Source: JAJPHI01 sp035541875
GTDB taxonomy: Bacteria; Desulfobacterota; Binatia; Binatales; Binataceae
NCBI GenBank assembly: GCA_035541875.1
Contig: DATKML010000051.1
Location: forward strand, 1 to 64,000
Length of the DNA stretch: 64,000 nt
Reading direction: 5' to 3'
Each line of letters starts with the position of its first letter. The first letter of the stretch is position 1. The position numbers and the translations under genes were made by a program. The notes under the pieces are model-generated. The model searched no databases. It saw only the letters and a program-made list of their open reading frames with translations, and was not told the origin of the DNA. Below are positions 55,166-63,258 of this stretch, in pieces.

Positions 55166-55459
55166 ATGGACAAGGCCTCCGCTCTAACAGCACTAAGAGC
55201 GCATCAAGCTGAGTTGAAGCAACTGGGAGTGGAGCATCTCTTCCTCTTTGGTTCGACAGCGCGGGGCGAGGCCCGCGACGACTCCGATGCGGACCTTTTC
55301 TTCGATCACCCGCTGGGATCAATCGGACTGCTCGGACTAATAGACGTAAAAGCAGTGACAAGCCGGGTGCTCGGGCACCCAGTCGATGTTATGACCCGTC
55401 GAAGCCTGCATCCGATTCTGCGCGAGGCGATCGAGAGTTCAGCGGTGCAAGTATTTTGA
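55166..55459 (+). CDS. MNT-domain nucleotidyltransferase (MntA-like antitoxin)
   Basis: 97 residues. GSTARGEARDDSDADL is the GSx10DxD minimal nucleotidyltransferase motif. In HepT-MntA modules this enzyme AMPylates the HEPN toxin. It overlaps the HEPN gene by four bases. Confidence 0.85.
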   Translation: MDKASALTALRAHQAELKQLGVEHLFLFGSTARGEARDDSDADLFFDHPLGSIGLLGLIDVKAVTSRVLGHPVDVMTRRSLHPILREAIESSAVQVF

Positions 55460-55812
55460 TGGTCGACCGCGCTCATGTAGCCAGCCTCACCGACATTGTC
55501 GACGCCATAACCATCGTCCGCGAAGAAATAGAGCGGATCAGTATGGACGTCCTCGAAACTGACCGACGAAAGCGCTGGCTAGTTGAACAGGGAATTGAAA
55601 TCATTTCCGAGGCAAGCCGCCGACTTCCCGTTGCGCTTAAGGAACGTCACCCAGAGATACCTTGGCCCAAAGTTGCTGGTATCGGAAATATCTTGCGGCA
55701 CGAATACCAGCGCGTCGCTCACGATCTACTCTGGCACGTTGTCGCGGAAGATCTTCCCGGTGCGAGACGGCTTGCCGCGCGGAGCTATCGCGGGCCTGAG
55801 CCGGGCTTTTGA
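55456..55812 (+). CDS. HEPN-domain protein (HepT/DUF86-like toxin)
   Basis: 118 residues, all helical. GIGNILRHEYQRV aligns with the RNxxxHxY toxin site of HepT; His and Tyr are kept, but the Arg position is Gly, with an Arg just before the His. The variant GNILRHEY form is known in DUF86 relatives as I recall it. It would be a ribonuclease inhibited by the MntA-like partner. Confidence 0.8.
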   Translation: MMVDRAHVASLTDIVDAITIVREEIERISMDVLETDRRKRWLVEQGIEIISEASRRLPVALKERHPEIPWPKVAGIGNILRHEYQRVAHDLLWHVVAEDLPGARRLAARSYRGPEPGF

Positions 55813-55965
55813 CCCGTTTGATTAGATTTGCGCGATCAATAAGCGCCGATATATAAGATACGCGCCTGACACGCGGACACTAGGCGGATCGCAGCGGAGC
55901 CGACGAGGCGAGTCTGCGAGATGCGTAGCGAGAGTTCGCAAACAACTTTCACGGCGGAAATTATC

Positions 55966-56907
55966 GTGGCCAAAAGAAAGAAGATCGCTTTCGTCGGCGC
56001 CGGCAATGTCGGTGCAACCTGTGCCCATCTCTGCTTCTTGCGCAGCCTGGGCGACATCGTCCTCTACGACATTATTGAGGGTCTGCCTGAAGGTAAGGCA
56101 CTCGATATGCTCGAATCGGCGCCGGTACTGGGAATCGACGTCAATGTAACCGGGTCGACCAAGATTAAGGATATCGAGGGCGCCGATTGTATCGTCGTTA
56201 CCTCGGGTTCACCGCGTAAGCCCGGGATGAGCCGCGACGACCTGCTGAAAATCAATGCGGGCGTCATGACCAACGTCGGCAATGCGATAAAAGAGGTCGC
56301 ACCGAACGCTTTCGTGATCGTCGTGACGAACCCCCTCGATGCTATGGTCACGCAGATCAAGCGCGTCACCGGTTTCCCGAAGCATCAGATCGTCGGTCAG
56401 GCTGGTGTGCTCGATTCCGCCCGGTATCGCACCTTCCTCGCGACCGAGCTGGGGGTTTCGGTCGACAGCGTCAAGGCGATGGTTCTCGGTGGCCACGGCG
56501 ACGACATGGTACCGGTGCGCAGCTACACCACCTGCGGCGGCGTGCCGATCGAGAAAGTTATCGACGCGAAGCGCCTCGAAGAAATCGAAGTCCGCACCCG
56601 TAACGGCGGCGCCGAGATTGTAAATCTGATGAAGACTTCATCCTATTACGCGGCTGGCACTGCCGTGTATCGGATGGTCGAATCCTACATGCTCGACAAG
56701 AAGGAAGTTCTGCCCTGCGCCGCCTATCTCGATGGCGAGTATGGCGTGAAGGGGCTCTACGCCGGCGTGCCGGTCATTATCGGTGGCGGCGGTGTCGAGA
56801 AGGTTATCGAGATCGATCTCACCTCCGCGGAGAAGAAGGCTTTTGAGTCTTCAGTCGCCCACGTCCGCGAACTGGTTGAAGCAATGGACAAGGTGCTCGC
56901 AGCATGA
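55966..56907 (+). CDS. mdh: Malate dehydrogenase (LDH-like)
   Basis: About 313 residues. FVGAGNVGATCAH binds NAD. RKPGMSRDDLL carries the catalytic loop Arg pair, VTNPLDAMV follows, and GGHGDDMVPV carries the catalytic His. GTG at 55966 is preferred because the fold starts immediately after it; the earlier ATG at 55921 has no site. It overlaps sucC by four bases, giving an mdh-sucC-sucD cluster. Confidence 0.95.
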   Translation: MAKRKKIAFVGAGNVGATCAHLCFLRSLGDIVLYDIIEGLPEGKALDMLESAPVLGIDVNVTGSTKIKDIEGADCIVVTSGSPRKPGMSRDDLLKINAGVMTNVGNAIKEVAPNAFVIVVTNPLDAMVTQIKRVTGFPKHQIVGQAGVLDSARYRTFLATELGVSVDSVKAMVLGGHGDDMVPVRSYTTCGGVPIEKVIDAKRLEEIEVRTRNGGAEIVNLMKTSSYYAAGTAVYRMVESYMLDKKEVLPCAAYLDGEYGVKGLYAGVPVIIGGGGVEKVIEIDLTSAEKKAFESSVAHVRELVEAMDKVLAA

Positions 56908-58070
56908 ATATCCACGAATTTCAGGCCAAACAGATTCTCGGGCGTTTCGGCGCCCCGGTGCCGAAGGGCCATCCGGCGACCACTCCGGATGAAGCCGCCA
57001 AGGCTTTCGAAACCCTCGGACTGCCGAAAGCTGTCGTCAAAGTACAGATCCATGCAGGCGGCCGTGGCAAGGCCGGTGGCGTAAAGGTTGTTTCGAGCGC
57101 CAGTGAGGCGCGCGACTTCGCGGCCAAATGGCTCGGCAACAAGATCGTGACCCATCAGACGGGACCCGACGGCCGTATCGTCCGCAAGATGTACGTCGAG
57201 CAGGCGAGCGAGGTCGAACGCGAGCTTTACCTTGGGATGGTCGTTGATCGTAAGGCCGAGAGCCTCGCGATTATCGCCTCGACCGAGGGCGGTATGGAGA
57301 TCGAAGAGGTCGCCGCGAAGACCCCCGAACGTATCATCACCGAGCCGATCGATCCCGTTATTGGACTGAGCGGTTTCCAGGCGCGCAAGATCGCCTTCGC
57401 GCTGGGTTTGAAGGACAAGCAGGTCGGCCAGTTCGGCACCTTGCTCAATTCGCTGTATCGAGCCTTCAACGAGACCGATGCGTCGTTGGTCGAAATCAAT
57501 CCGCTGGTTGTAACCAAGGACGGCACGGTCATCTGCCTCGACGCGAAGATGTCCTTCGATGACAACGGCCTCTTCCGCCACGCCGATATCCGCGAGATGC
57601 GCGATCCTAACGAAGAAGATCCCGCAGAAACTGAGGCGTCCAAGTACGACCTCAGCTATGTGCATCTCGACGGCAATATCGGATGCATGGTCAATGGCGC
57701 CGGGCTCGCGATGGCGACGATGGATATCGTCAAATACTACGGCGCGGAGCCAGCGAACTTCCTCGATGTCGGCGGTGGCGCCAACTCACAGAAAGTCGCT
57801 GCCGCGTTCCGGATTCTGCTCGCCGACGAGCGCGTGAAAGCGGTGCTGATCAATATCTTCGGCGGCATCATGCTCTGCGACGTTCTAGCGCAGGGCGTCG
57901 TCGATGCGGCGCGCGAAGTCAAACTCAGCATCCCGCTCGTGGTCCGGATGGAAGGGACCAATGTCGAGAAGGGCAAGCAGATCCTGAAGGATTCGGGCAT
58001 CGCCGTGATCGCGGCTAGTGACATGGCTGACGCGGCGCGGCGCGCGGTCGAAGCAACCAAGCGGGCTTAA
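56904..58070 (+). CDS. sucC: Succinate-CoA ligase beta subunit
   Basis: 388 residues. MNIHEFQAKQIL at the N-terminus, an ATP-grasp core and the GGIMLCDVLAQGV C-terminal region are typical. It makes succinyl-CoA or ATP/GTP in the TCA cycle with SucD. It overlaps mdh by four bases; sucD follows after two. Confidence 0.97.
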   Translation: MNIHEFQAKQILGRFGAPVPKGHPATTPDEAAKAFETLGLPKAVVKVQIHAGGRGKAGGVKVVSSASEARDFAAKWLGNKIVTHQTGPDGRIVRKMYVEQASEVERELYLGMVVDRKAESLAIIASTEGGMEIEEVAAKTPERIITEPIDPVIGLSGFQARKIAFALGLKDKQVGQFGTLLNSLYRAFNETDASLVEINPLVVTKDGTVICLDAKMSFDDNGLFRHADIREMRDPNEEDPAETEASKYDLSYVHLDGNIGCMVNGAGLAMATMDIVKYYGAEPANFLDVGGGANSQKVAAAFRILLADERVKAVLINIFGGIMLCDVLAQGVVDAAREVKLSIPLVVRMEGTNVEKGKQILKDSGIAVIAASDMADAARRAVEATKRA

Positions 58071-58072
58071 CC

Positions 58073-58954
58073 ATGAGCGTACTCGTAAACAAAAATACTC
58101 GCGTACTAACGCAAGGCATCACCGGCGCGACCGGCCAGATTCATACTCGCGCCTGCAAGGAATACGGCACCCAGATGGTCGGTGGCGTCGTTCCGGGCAA
58201 GGGCGGCACCAACTTCGAGGGTATTCCGATTTTCGATACCGTCGAAAAAGCCCGCAAAGAGACCGGCGCCAACGCTACGGTTATCTACGTGCCGCCTCCG
58301 TTCGCCGGCGACGCGATCCTTGAAGCGGTCGCGGCTGGAATCGAACTCGTTATCTGCATCACCGAGGGCGTCCCTGTCCTCGATATGGTCAAAGTTAAGA
58401 AATACGTCCGCGCGTCGAAGAGCCGCCTGATCGGCCCGAACTGCCCCGGCGTTATCACTCCCGGCGAATGCAAGATCGGCATCATGCCCGGCTATATCCA
58501 CAAGCCCGGCAATATCGGTGTCGTTTCCCGCTCGGGCACCCTGACCTACGAGGCGGTATATCAACTCACTCAACTTGGCCTCGGCCAGTCGAGTTGTATC
58601 GGTATCGGTGGCGACCCGATCGTCGGGACGAATCACACCGAAGCGATGGCGCTCTTCAACGACGATCCCGATACCAAAGCGGTCATCATGATCGGCGAAA
58701 TCGGCGGCACAGCCGAGGAAGAAGCGGCTCAGTACGTAAAACAGAATATGAAGAAGCCGGTCGTCGCGTTTATCGCTGGACAGACGGCACCGAAAGGCCG
58801 CCGAATGGGCCATGCGGGTGCGATCATCTCCGGCGGTCGTGGCACCGCGGCCGACAAGATCGAAGCGCTCAAAGCAGCTGGAATCACGGTCGCGATGAGC
58901 CCGGCCGAACTCGGCATCACGATGAAAAACCTGCTCGAATCAAAGGCTGCCTAG
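58073..58954 (+). CDS. sucD: Succinate-CoA ligase alpha subunit
   Basis: 293 residues. LVNKNTRVLTQGITGATGQ, NCPGVITPGECKIGIMPGYI and the phosphohistidine region AGQTAPKGRRMGHAGAI (His near residue 250) are diagnostic. It works with SucC encoded just upstream. Confidence 0.97.
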   Translation: MSVLVNKNTRVLTQGITGATGQIHTRACKEYGTQMVGGVVPGKGGTNFEGIPIFDTVEKARKETGANATVIYVPPPFAGDAILEAVAAGIELVICITEGVPVLDMVKVKKYVRASKSRLIGPNCPGVITPGECKIGIMPGYIHKPGNIGVVSRSGTLTYEAVYQLTQLGLGQSSCIGIGGDPIVGTNHTEAMALFNDDPDTKAVIMIGEIGGTAEEEAAQYVKQNMKKPVVAFIAGQTAPKGRRMGHAGAIISGGRGTAADKIEALKAAGITVAMSPAELGITMKNLLESKAA

Positions 58955-59056
58955 TAAAAAGTCCGCGACGGAGGCGCGGTGCCTGCCGCAGCGGAGTTTG
59001 CGGAGCCAGGGGGCGGCGGAGTCTGCGACGCGCGGTCAAGGATTAAGAAGATTTTT

Positions 59057-59473
59057 ATGGAACGTACCCTCGCAATCGTTAAACCCGACGCCTTCGGCCG
59101 TAAGCTGACGGGCGATATCCTCAAGCGGATCGAAGCTTCGGGGCTCCAACTCTGCGCGCTAAAGGTGAAGCATCTGACGCGCGCCGAAGCGCAGATGTTC
59201 TACGAAGTGCACAAGGAGCGCCCGTTCTATGGGTCGCTTTGCGACTACATGACCTCGGGTCCGGTAGTCATCGCGGTGCTCGGCGGCGACAACGCGATCA
59301 CGCGATGGCGCGAGCTGATGGGCGCGACCGATCCGGCCAAGGCGGCGGCAGGCACTATCCGCAAGGACTTTGGGCTCGACGTCGAAAAGAACGCGACCCA
59401 CGGTTCGGATGCTCCTGAAACGGCAGCTCGCGAAATCGCCTTCTTCTTCAGTGCACTGGAACTTGTTGGTTAA
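59057..59473 (+). CDS. ndk: Nucleoside diphosphate kinase
   Basis: 139 residues, the family length. ERTLAIVKPDAFGR at the start and the catalytic His in NATHGSDAPETA near residue 117 are complete. It balances NTP pools. It follows sucD after about 100 bases that carry a GCGGAG-rich repeat. The frame is open 26 codons upstream, but the family start is at 59057. Confidence 0.96.
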   Translation: MERTLAIVKPDAFGRKLTGDILKRIEASGLQLCALKVKHLTRAEAQMFYEVHKERPFYGSLCDYMTSGPVVIAVLGGDNAITRWRELMGATDPAKAAAGTIRKDFGLDVEKNATHGSDAPETAAREIAFFFSALELVG

Positions 59474-59741
59474 TCTCTATTTTCTGCTTGGGCTCGGGGG
59501 CACTCATCCTGCTCCCGAGCCTGAGGGAATCGAAGCCTGGATCAATATCCGCATCATCCAGCGCTTGGTCCATCATACGAGCGCGGTCGTTGTGGCGGTC
59601 GCGCTCTTTGCGTTGGTAGGCTATCTGATGCAGCGCCTGATGCACGACAGTATCGTGAAGCGCGCTGTTCTGATCTTCGACGAGATCGTCCTCGTCGGCC
59701 TGCTGGTCTACTTCGCCTACGAACTATTTCTCTATTTATGA
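59409..59741 (+). CDS. Small membrane protein of unknown function
   Basis: About 110 residues overlapping the ndk end out of frame. Two hydrophobic helices are clear: ASAVVVAVALFALVGYL-like near the middle and LIFDEIVLVGLLVYFAYEL at the C-terminus. The true start is uncertain; an internal TTG near 59463 would avoid the overlap. No family is recognised. Confidence 0.5.
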   Translation: MLLKRQLAKSPSSSVHWNLLVNLYFLLGLGGTHPAPEPEGIEAWINIRIIQRLVHHTSAVVVAVALFALVGYLMQRLMHDSIVKRAVLIFDEIVLVGLLVYFAYELFLYL

Positions 59742-59742
59742 T

Positions 59743-60126
59743 CTAGGGGCTCTCTTTCCGCGCGATGTACTTGACCCCGGAAATGTTCGCGAAGTCCGCT
59801 TCCTGCGTCCAAAGCGTAGCGTCATAGGCCCGCGATGTAGCAAGGATAATGCTATCCGCCATCGGCAAAGACTCACGCAGGCTGACCTCCGCGCTGGCGA
59901 TGGCCAACTCGGTAGTAAGGTCGATAACCGTGCCAAGCTGCATGGCGTTCACCGCTCGCAACGCGAATCGAATGCCGCGCTGCCGATTCATCAACTTGTA
60001 GACCTCGTACACGATTATCGACGGGACTATCAGCTCGCGCACCCCTTCGATTGGCTGTGCAAAAATGGCAGCGTTAGCTCCCTCGCCGAAGAATTCCAAC
60101 CAACCAGACGAGTCGACAACGTTCAA
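59743..60126 (-). CDS. PIN-domain toxin (VapC)
   Basis: 127 residues. VVDSSGWLEFF carries the first Asp, PSIIVYEVYKLMN the Glu, and SLPMADSIILATSRAYDATLWTQE the later Asp pair of PIN ribonucleases. It overlaps the AbrB-type antitoxin gene by four bases and is read after it. Confidence 0.9.
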   Translation of the reverse strand: MNVVDSSGWLEFFGEGANAAIFAQPIEGVRELIVPSIIVYEVYKLMNRQRGIRFALRAVNAMQLGTVIDLTTELAIASAEVSLRESLPMADSIILATSRAYDATLWTQEADFANISGVKYIARKESP

Positions 60127-60329
60127 TAGCGATCCTTTTCCCGAGGAACGTTAGTATCGATCCCTTTGGCGAAGCCACGCAGGTTCTCGATTGGTTCAAC
60201 GGGAATCAATTCGATTCCATCGCCCAGCGCTATAGCGCGAAACTTCTGGCCCGGCTTGATTTTCAAGACCTCGCGAATCGCTTTCGGTATCACGACTTGA
60301 AACTTCGGAGAGATTGTCACTGTTTCCAT
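60123..60329 (-). CDS. AbrB/SpoVT-type antitoxin (VapB)
   Basis: 68 residues. TVTISPKFQVVIPKAIREVLKIKPGQKF is the swapped-hairpin AbrB DNA-binding fold. It overlaps the PIN toxin by four bases. Its start codon lies inside one half of a dyad operator. Confidence 0.9.
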   Translation of the reverse strand: METVTISPKFQVVIPKAIREVLKIKPGQKFRAIALGDGIELIPVEPIENLRGFAKGIDTNVPREKDRY

Positions 60330-60364
60330 CGATAGCCTCTTTGACTTACGATCACCCTATCGAT
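60328..60364 (-). promoter_or_regulatory. Dyad operator before the VapBC-like module
   Basis: Identical 8-bp arms ATCGATAG (60328-60335) and CTATCGAT (60357-60364) face each other across 21 bases, the first overlapping the antitoxin ATG. This spacing suits two AbrB dimers. Autorepression by the antitoxin-toxin complex is likely. Confidence 0.6.
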
Positions 60365-60463
60365 AGACCCAGTCCGGAACAACCGCACATGCCGAACCTC
60401 GATTAACAATCCCACGACCGTCGTTGCTATACTCCGGCGCGATTCGAGGATCGGAGCCTTGCG

Positions 60464-61666
60464 ATGGACTTTCGTTACACGCCTGAAGAAGACGCATTTC
60501 GCGCGAAGATTCATAACTGGCTTAAGACGACATCGGCCGAGGTGTTCGGTCGCAGCCGCGATGGGGCATCACCAGCGGCCGACTCGGGCGACGATCGTCG
60601 CTGGGGGCGTCTGCTCGAATATCATCGCCGACTCTACGAAGCCGGTTACGTAGCGCTCCATTGGCCCAAGGAGTACGGCGGGGGCGGCGCGACGATGATG
60701 GAACAGGCTATGTATCAGGACGAGGTGCTGAGCTTCGGCCTTCCGCTTTACGGTGCGAACCAGCTCGCGATCGATCGTATCGGCCCTACCCTCATCTTCC
60801 TCGGCACCCAGAAGCAGAAGGAGCGCTACCTGCACAAGATGCTCACCGGCGAGGAGATCTGGTGCCAAGGCTACTCTGAACCTAATGCAGGCTCCGATCT
60901 GGCGGGGCTGCAAACACGCGCCGTGCTCGACGGCGACAGCTTCGTAGTCAATGGCCAGAAGGTCTGGACCAGCCTCGCCCATCGTGCCGATATGCAGGTA
61001 CTGCTCGTACGGACGGACCCGAATGCGCCCAAGCATAAGGGTATCTCCTACCTGCTAGTCGACATGAAGAGCCCGGGCATCACGATTCGCCCGCTGGTTC
61101 AGATCACCGGCGACCGCGGCTTCAACGAAGTCTTTTACGATAACGTGCGAGTGCCGAAAGAAAATCTGGTGGGCGAGATCAATCAAGGGTGGCAGGTGTC
61201 GATCGCCACCCTGATGTACGAACGGGTCTCCGGCGGGACGCGTCATCCCGTGCAGCGAAGCATCACCGAGTTATTGGAACTGTCGAAGCATGTCGAGTTT
61301 GAGGGAATCCCCGCGAATCGCCATCCGTATGTCCGTCAGAAGCTGGCGCAGTTTGCCGTCGAAGCGGAGTGCTTGCGGCTCAGTCGCTATCGCTCATTAA
61401 CTGCGCAGCTCAAAGGACGGATTCCTGGGCCTGAGAGCTCGTTCGGCAAACTCTTCGCGACGGAACTCAATTTGCGTGTCGCAATGTTCGCCGATGAATT
61501 GCTCGGACCCTACGGCACACTCGACAAGGGATCGATTGGTGCGGTTGAAGGTGGTCGCTGGATGACCCGGACGATTGCTGCCCGCGCGCTTACGATCGCG
61601 GCTGGGTCGAGCGAGATCCAGCACAACATCATCGGCGAGCGCGTGCTGAAGTTGCCGAAGGGCTAG
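60464..61666 (+). CDS. Acyl-CoA dehydrogenase family protein (FadE-type)
   Basis: 400 residues. CQGYSEPNAGSDLAGLQTRA (about 136-155) and GSSEIQHNIIGERVLKLPKG at the end are the family signatures. The MCAD-type catalytic Glu position is Ala (IAAGSSE), as in its relative at 24444-25625 where it is Thr; LMYER near 258 could supply the base instead. GGAG before the ATG is clear. Its stop overlaps that of the SRPBCC gene in a shared CTAG. Confidence 0.92.
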   Translation: MDFRYTPEEDAFRAKIHNWLKTTSAEVFGRSRDGASPAADSGDDRRWGRLLEYHRRLYEAGYVALHWPKEYGGGGATMMEQAMYQDEVLSFGLPLYGANQLAIDRIGPTLIFLGTQKQKERYLHKMLTGEEIWCQGYSEPNAGSDLAGLQTRAVLDGDSFVVNGQKVWTSLAHRADMQVLLVRTDPNAPKHKGISYLLVDMKSPGITIRPLVQITGDRGFNEVFYDNVRVPKENLVGEINQGWQVSIATLMYERVSGGTRHPVQRSITELLELSKHVEFEGIPANRHPYVRQKLAQFAVEAECLRLSRYRSLTAQLKGRIPGPESSFGKLFATELNLRVAMFADELLGPYGTLDKGSIGAVEGGRWMTRTIAARALTIAAGSSEIQHNIIGERVLKLPKG

Positions 61667-62148
61667 ACCTTGGCGGCGAAATACTTCTTCAGCGGAGTCC
61701 AGTAGTAATCCTTCCAGCCCTGGCGATAGTTCGGGGCCTGGGCAGCGGGAACTTCGGATTGAACCATCGTGAGGCGCATCCCCTTATCCGCGCGCTCGAA
61801 GGTAAACTCTATCAATGACGGCGGGTACTCAGATGGCCACTCGCGCGTGCTCCATTGCGCGACGATCTTCCGGCCCGGTGCCAGCTTCTGGTATTTCCCC
61901 GTGATGTAGCCGTCCCAGGCAGTGAACTTTCCACCCTCTTTGTTTGAGGAGGTAGCCTTGGCGCCGGTAAAGGCAGCGTGCTTCTTCGCGTTCACGAGCG
62001 CGTCGTATACCTCGACCGGCGTCGCGCGAATCACAACTGATTGCTTGATCGTCCGCGTCGCAAGCTTTTTCACCGTCAGAGCTTTCGCGGCGCTCGACGT
62101 GTTCTTCGGCCTAACCGACTTCTTCGACGTAGCTGCTTTGGTTGGCAT
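61663..62148 (-). CDS. SRPBCC/AHSA1-like protein with a basic N-terminal tail
   Basis: 161 residues. From about residue 34 a START-like fold is visible: QSVVIRATPVEVYDALVNAKKH, GGKFTAWDGYITGKYQKL, and a final WKDYYWTPLKKYF helix, as in the activator-of-Hsp90 (AHSA1) group. The first 33 residues are Lys/Ser/Thr/Ala-rich and lack acidic residues, resembling a nucleic-acid-binding tail. Its function is unknown; it may bind a hydrophobic ligand. Confidence 0.8.
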   Translation of the reverse strand: MPTKAATSKKSVRPKNTSSAAKALTVKKLATRTIKQSVVIRATPVEVYDALVNAKKHAAFTGAKATSSNKEGGKFTAWDGYITGKYQKLAPGRKIVAQWSTREWPSEYPPSLIEFTFERADKGMRLTMVQSEVPAAQAPNYRQGWKDYYWTPLKKYFAAKV

Positions 62149-62300
62149 CGTAGAGACTCCCCCCGCTCCGTCACTAACACAAATCTTGATTATCCGGCTA
62201 AGGGCGAAGACTCCGATATCACATACCGGATGCTAAGGGGTTGTTGATTGCTGAAAAGCGGAAGGTTGTTACGCAACGGCTACTCGGGAGAAATAACCAA

Positions 62301-62930
62301 ATGAAAACGGATGCGTTAGCGGCAGGACGCCTGCGACAACTCGGCGACGGTCGATCCGAACTTATCGTCGAACAAGCTACCTATGAATCGAGCGGCAAAG
62401 GTGCCGCGATCGCCTACGCGATCGCGCCCTCTCCTTTTGGCTATCTACTGGTGGCCTCGACGAAAAACGGCATTTGCTGGGTTGGGATTAATGAAGCCAT
62501 CGCTCATCTAGAAAGCGAATTGCGGCGTGACTTTCCCGAGGCGACTATCCTTGGCGAGCAGGGCGAAGTGAGTGACGTAGCTGGCCGCATCGCCGCCTCG
62601 ATTTCCGATCCCACTGTAACACTCGATCTGCCGCTCGATATTCGCACGACACCCTTTCAGCTCGCGGTGTGGCGCGAACTCTGTGCGATACCGCGGGGCA
62701 TAACACGCTCGTACGGCGAGATTGCGCAAAAGCTGGCACGGCCTGAGGCATCTCGCGCTGTCGGTCATGCCAACGGATCGAATCCGGTCGCGATTATTAT
62801 CCCATGTCATCGTGTGATCGGGAGCAACGGCAGACTTACCGGCTATCGATGGGGTGTCGCTATCAAGCAACGTCTGCTCGAAGCCGAAGGGGCGCTGGCG
62901 CAGACGAGCCTCGCTGCCGCGGGCGGATAA
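62301..62930 (+). CDS. ogt: Methylated-DNA-protein cysteine methyltransferase (Ada C-terminal/Ogt type)
   Basis: About 209 residues. The acceptor Cys lies in the PCHRVIGSNGRLTGYRWG signature, with FQLAVWRELCAIPRGITRSYGEIA and the ASRAVGHANGSNP loop before it. It removes O6-alkyl groups from guanine by suicide transfer to Cys. ATG 62301 follows GGGAG; a TTG at 62241 would extend it. The N-terminal 50 residues are longer than usual. Confidence 0.92.
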   Translation: MKTDALAAGRLRQLGDGRSELIVEQATYESSGKGAAIAYAIAPSPFGYLLVASTKNGICWVGINEAIAHLESELRRDFPEATILGEQGEVSDVAGRIAASISDPTVTLDLPLDIRTTPFQLAVWRELCAIPRGITRSYGEIAQKLARPEASRAVGHANGSNPVAIIIPCHRVIGSNGRLTGYRWGVAIKQRLLEAEGALAQTSLAAAGG

Positions 62931-63012
62931 GACCGGGATTAAATTGCGTCGTCTGGCGCTGAAGAACCGCGTTAACTAAAATCGAGGGAACGCTCGTTAT
63001 GGAGATAGGCCT

Positions 63013-63210
63013 ACGAAGATCGTAGTTGATTATAATCGCTGTGAGAGTAACGCCCGCTGCATGGAGGTAGCTCCAGATATCTTCCATGTCGGTGAAGATG
63101 ACCAGCTCACGATCCTGAACGAGAATCCCCCGGAATCGGCGCGAGAACGGATCCTCAAAGCGATCCGGGTTTGCCCCAAGCAGGCGTTGTCACTCGTCGA
63201 GGATAAGTAA
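63013..63210 (+). CDS. Single-cluster ferredoxin (3Fe-4S/4Fe-4S type) with ACG start
   Basis: 65 codons, open from ACG at 63013 to TAA at 63210. Cys-x5-Cys (YNRCESNARCMEVAPDIF) and a late Cys-Pro (RVCPKQALS) match small ferredoxins that serve P450s or other oxygenases. There is no in-frame ATG, GTG or TTG before the first Cys, but GGAG lies eight bases before ACG, so ACG is the likely start or a mutated ATG. It is absent from usual start-codon gene models. Its partner enzyme is not in view. Confidence 0.65.
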   Translation, partial: TKIVVDYNRCESNARCMEVAPDIFHVGEDDQLTILNENPPESARERILKAIRVCPKQALSLVEDK

Positions 63211-63258
63211 CGCTTCTCATTGTCGAGGAGCGACGCCCTCGCTCCCATCCCGATCATT

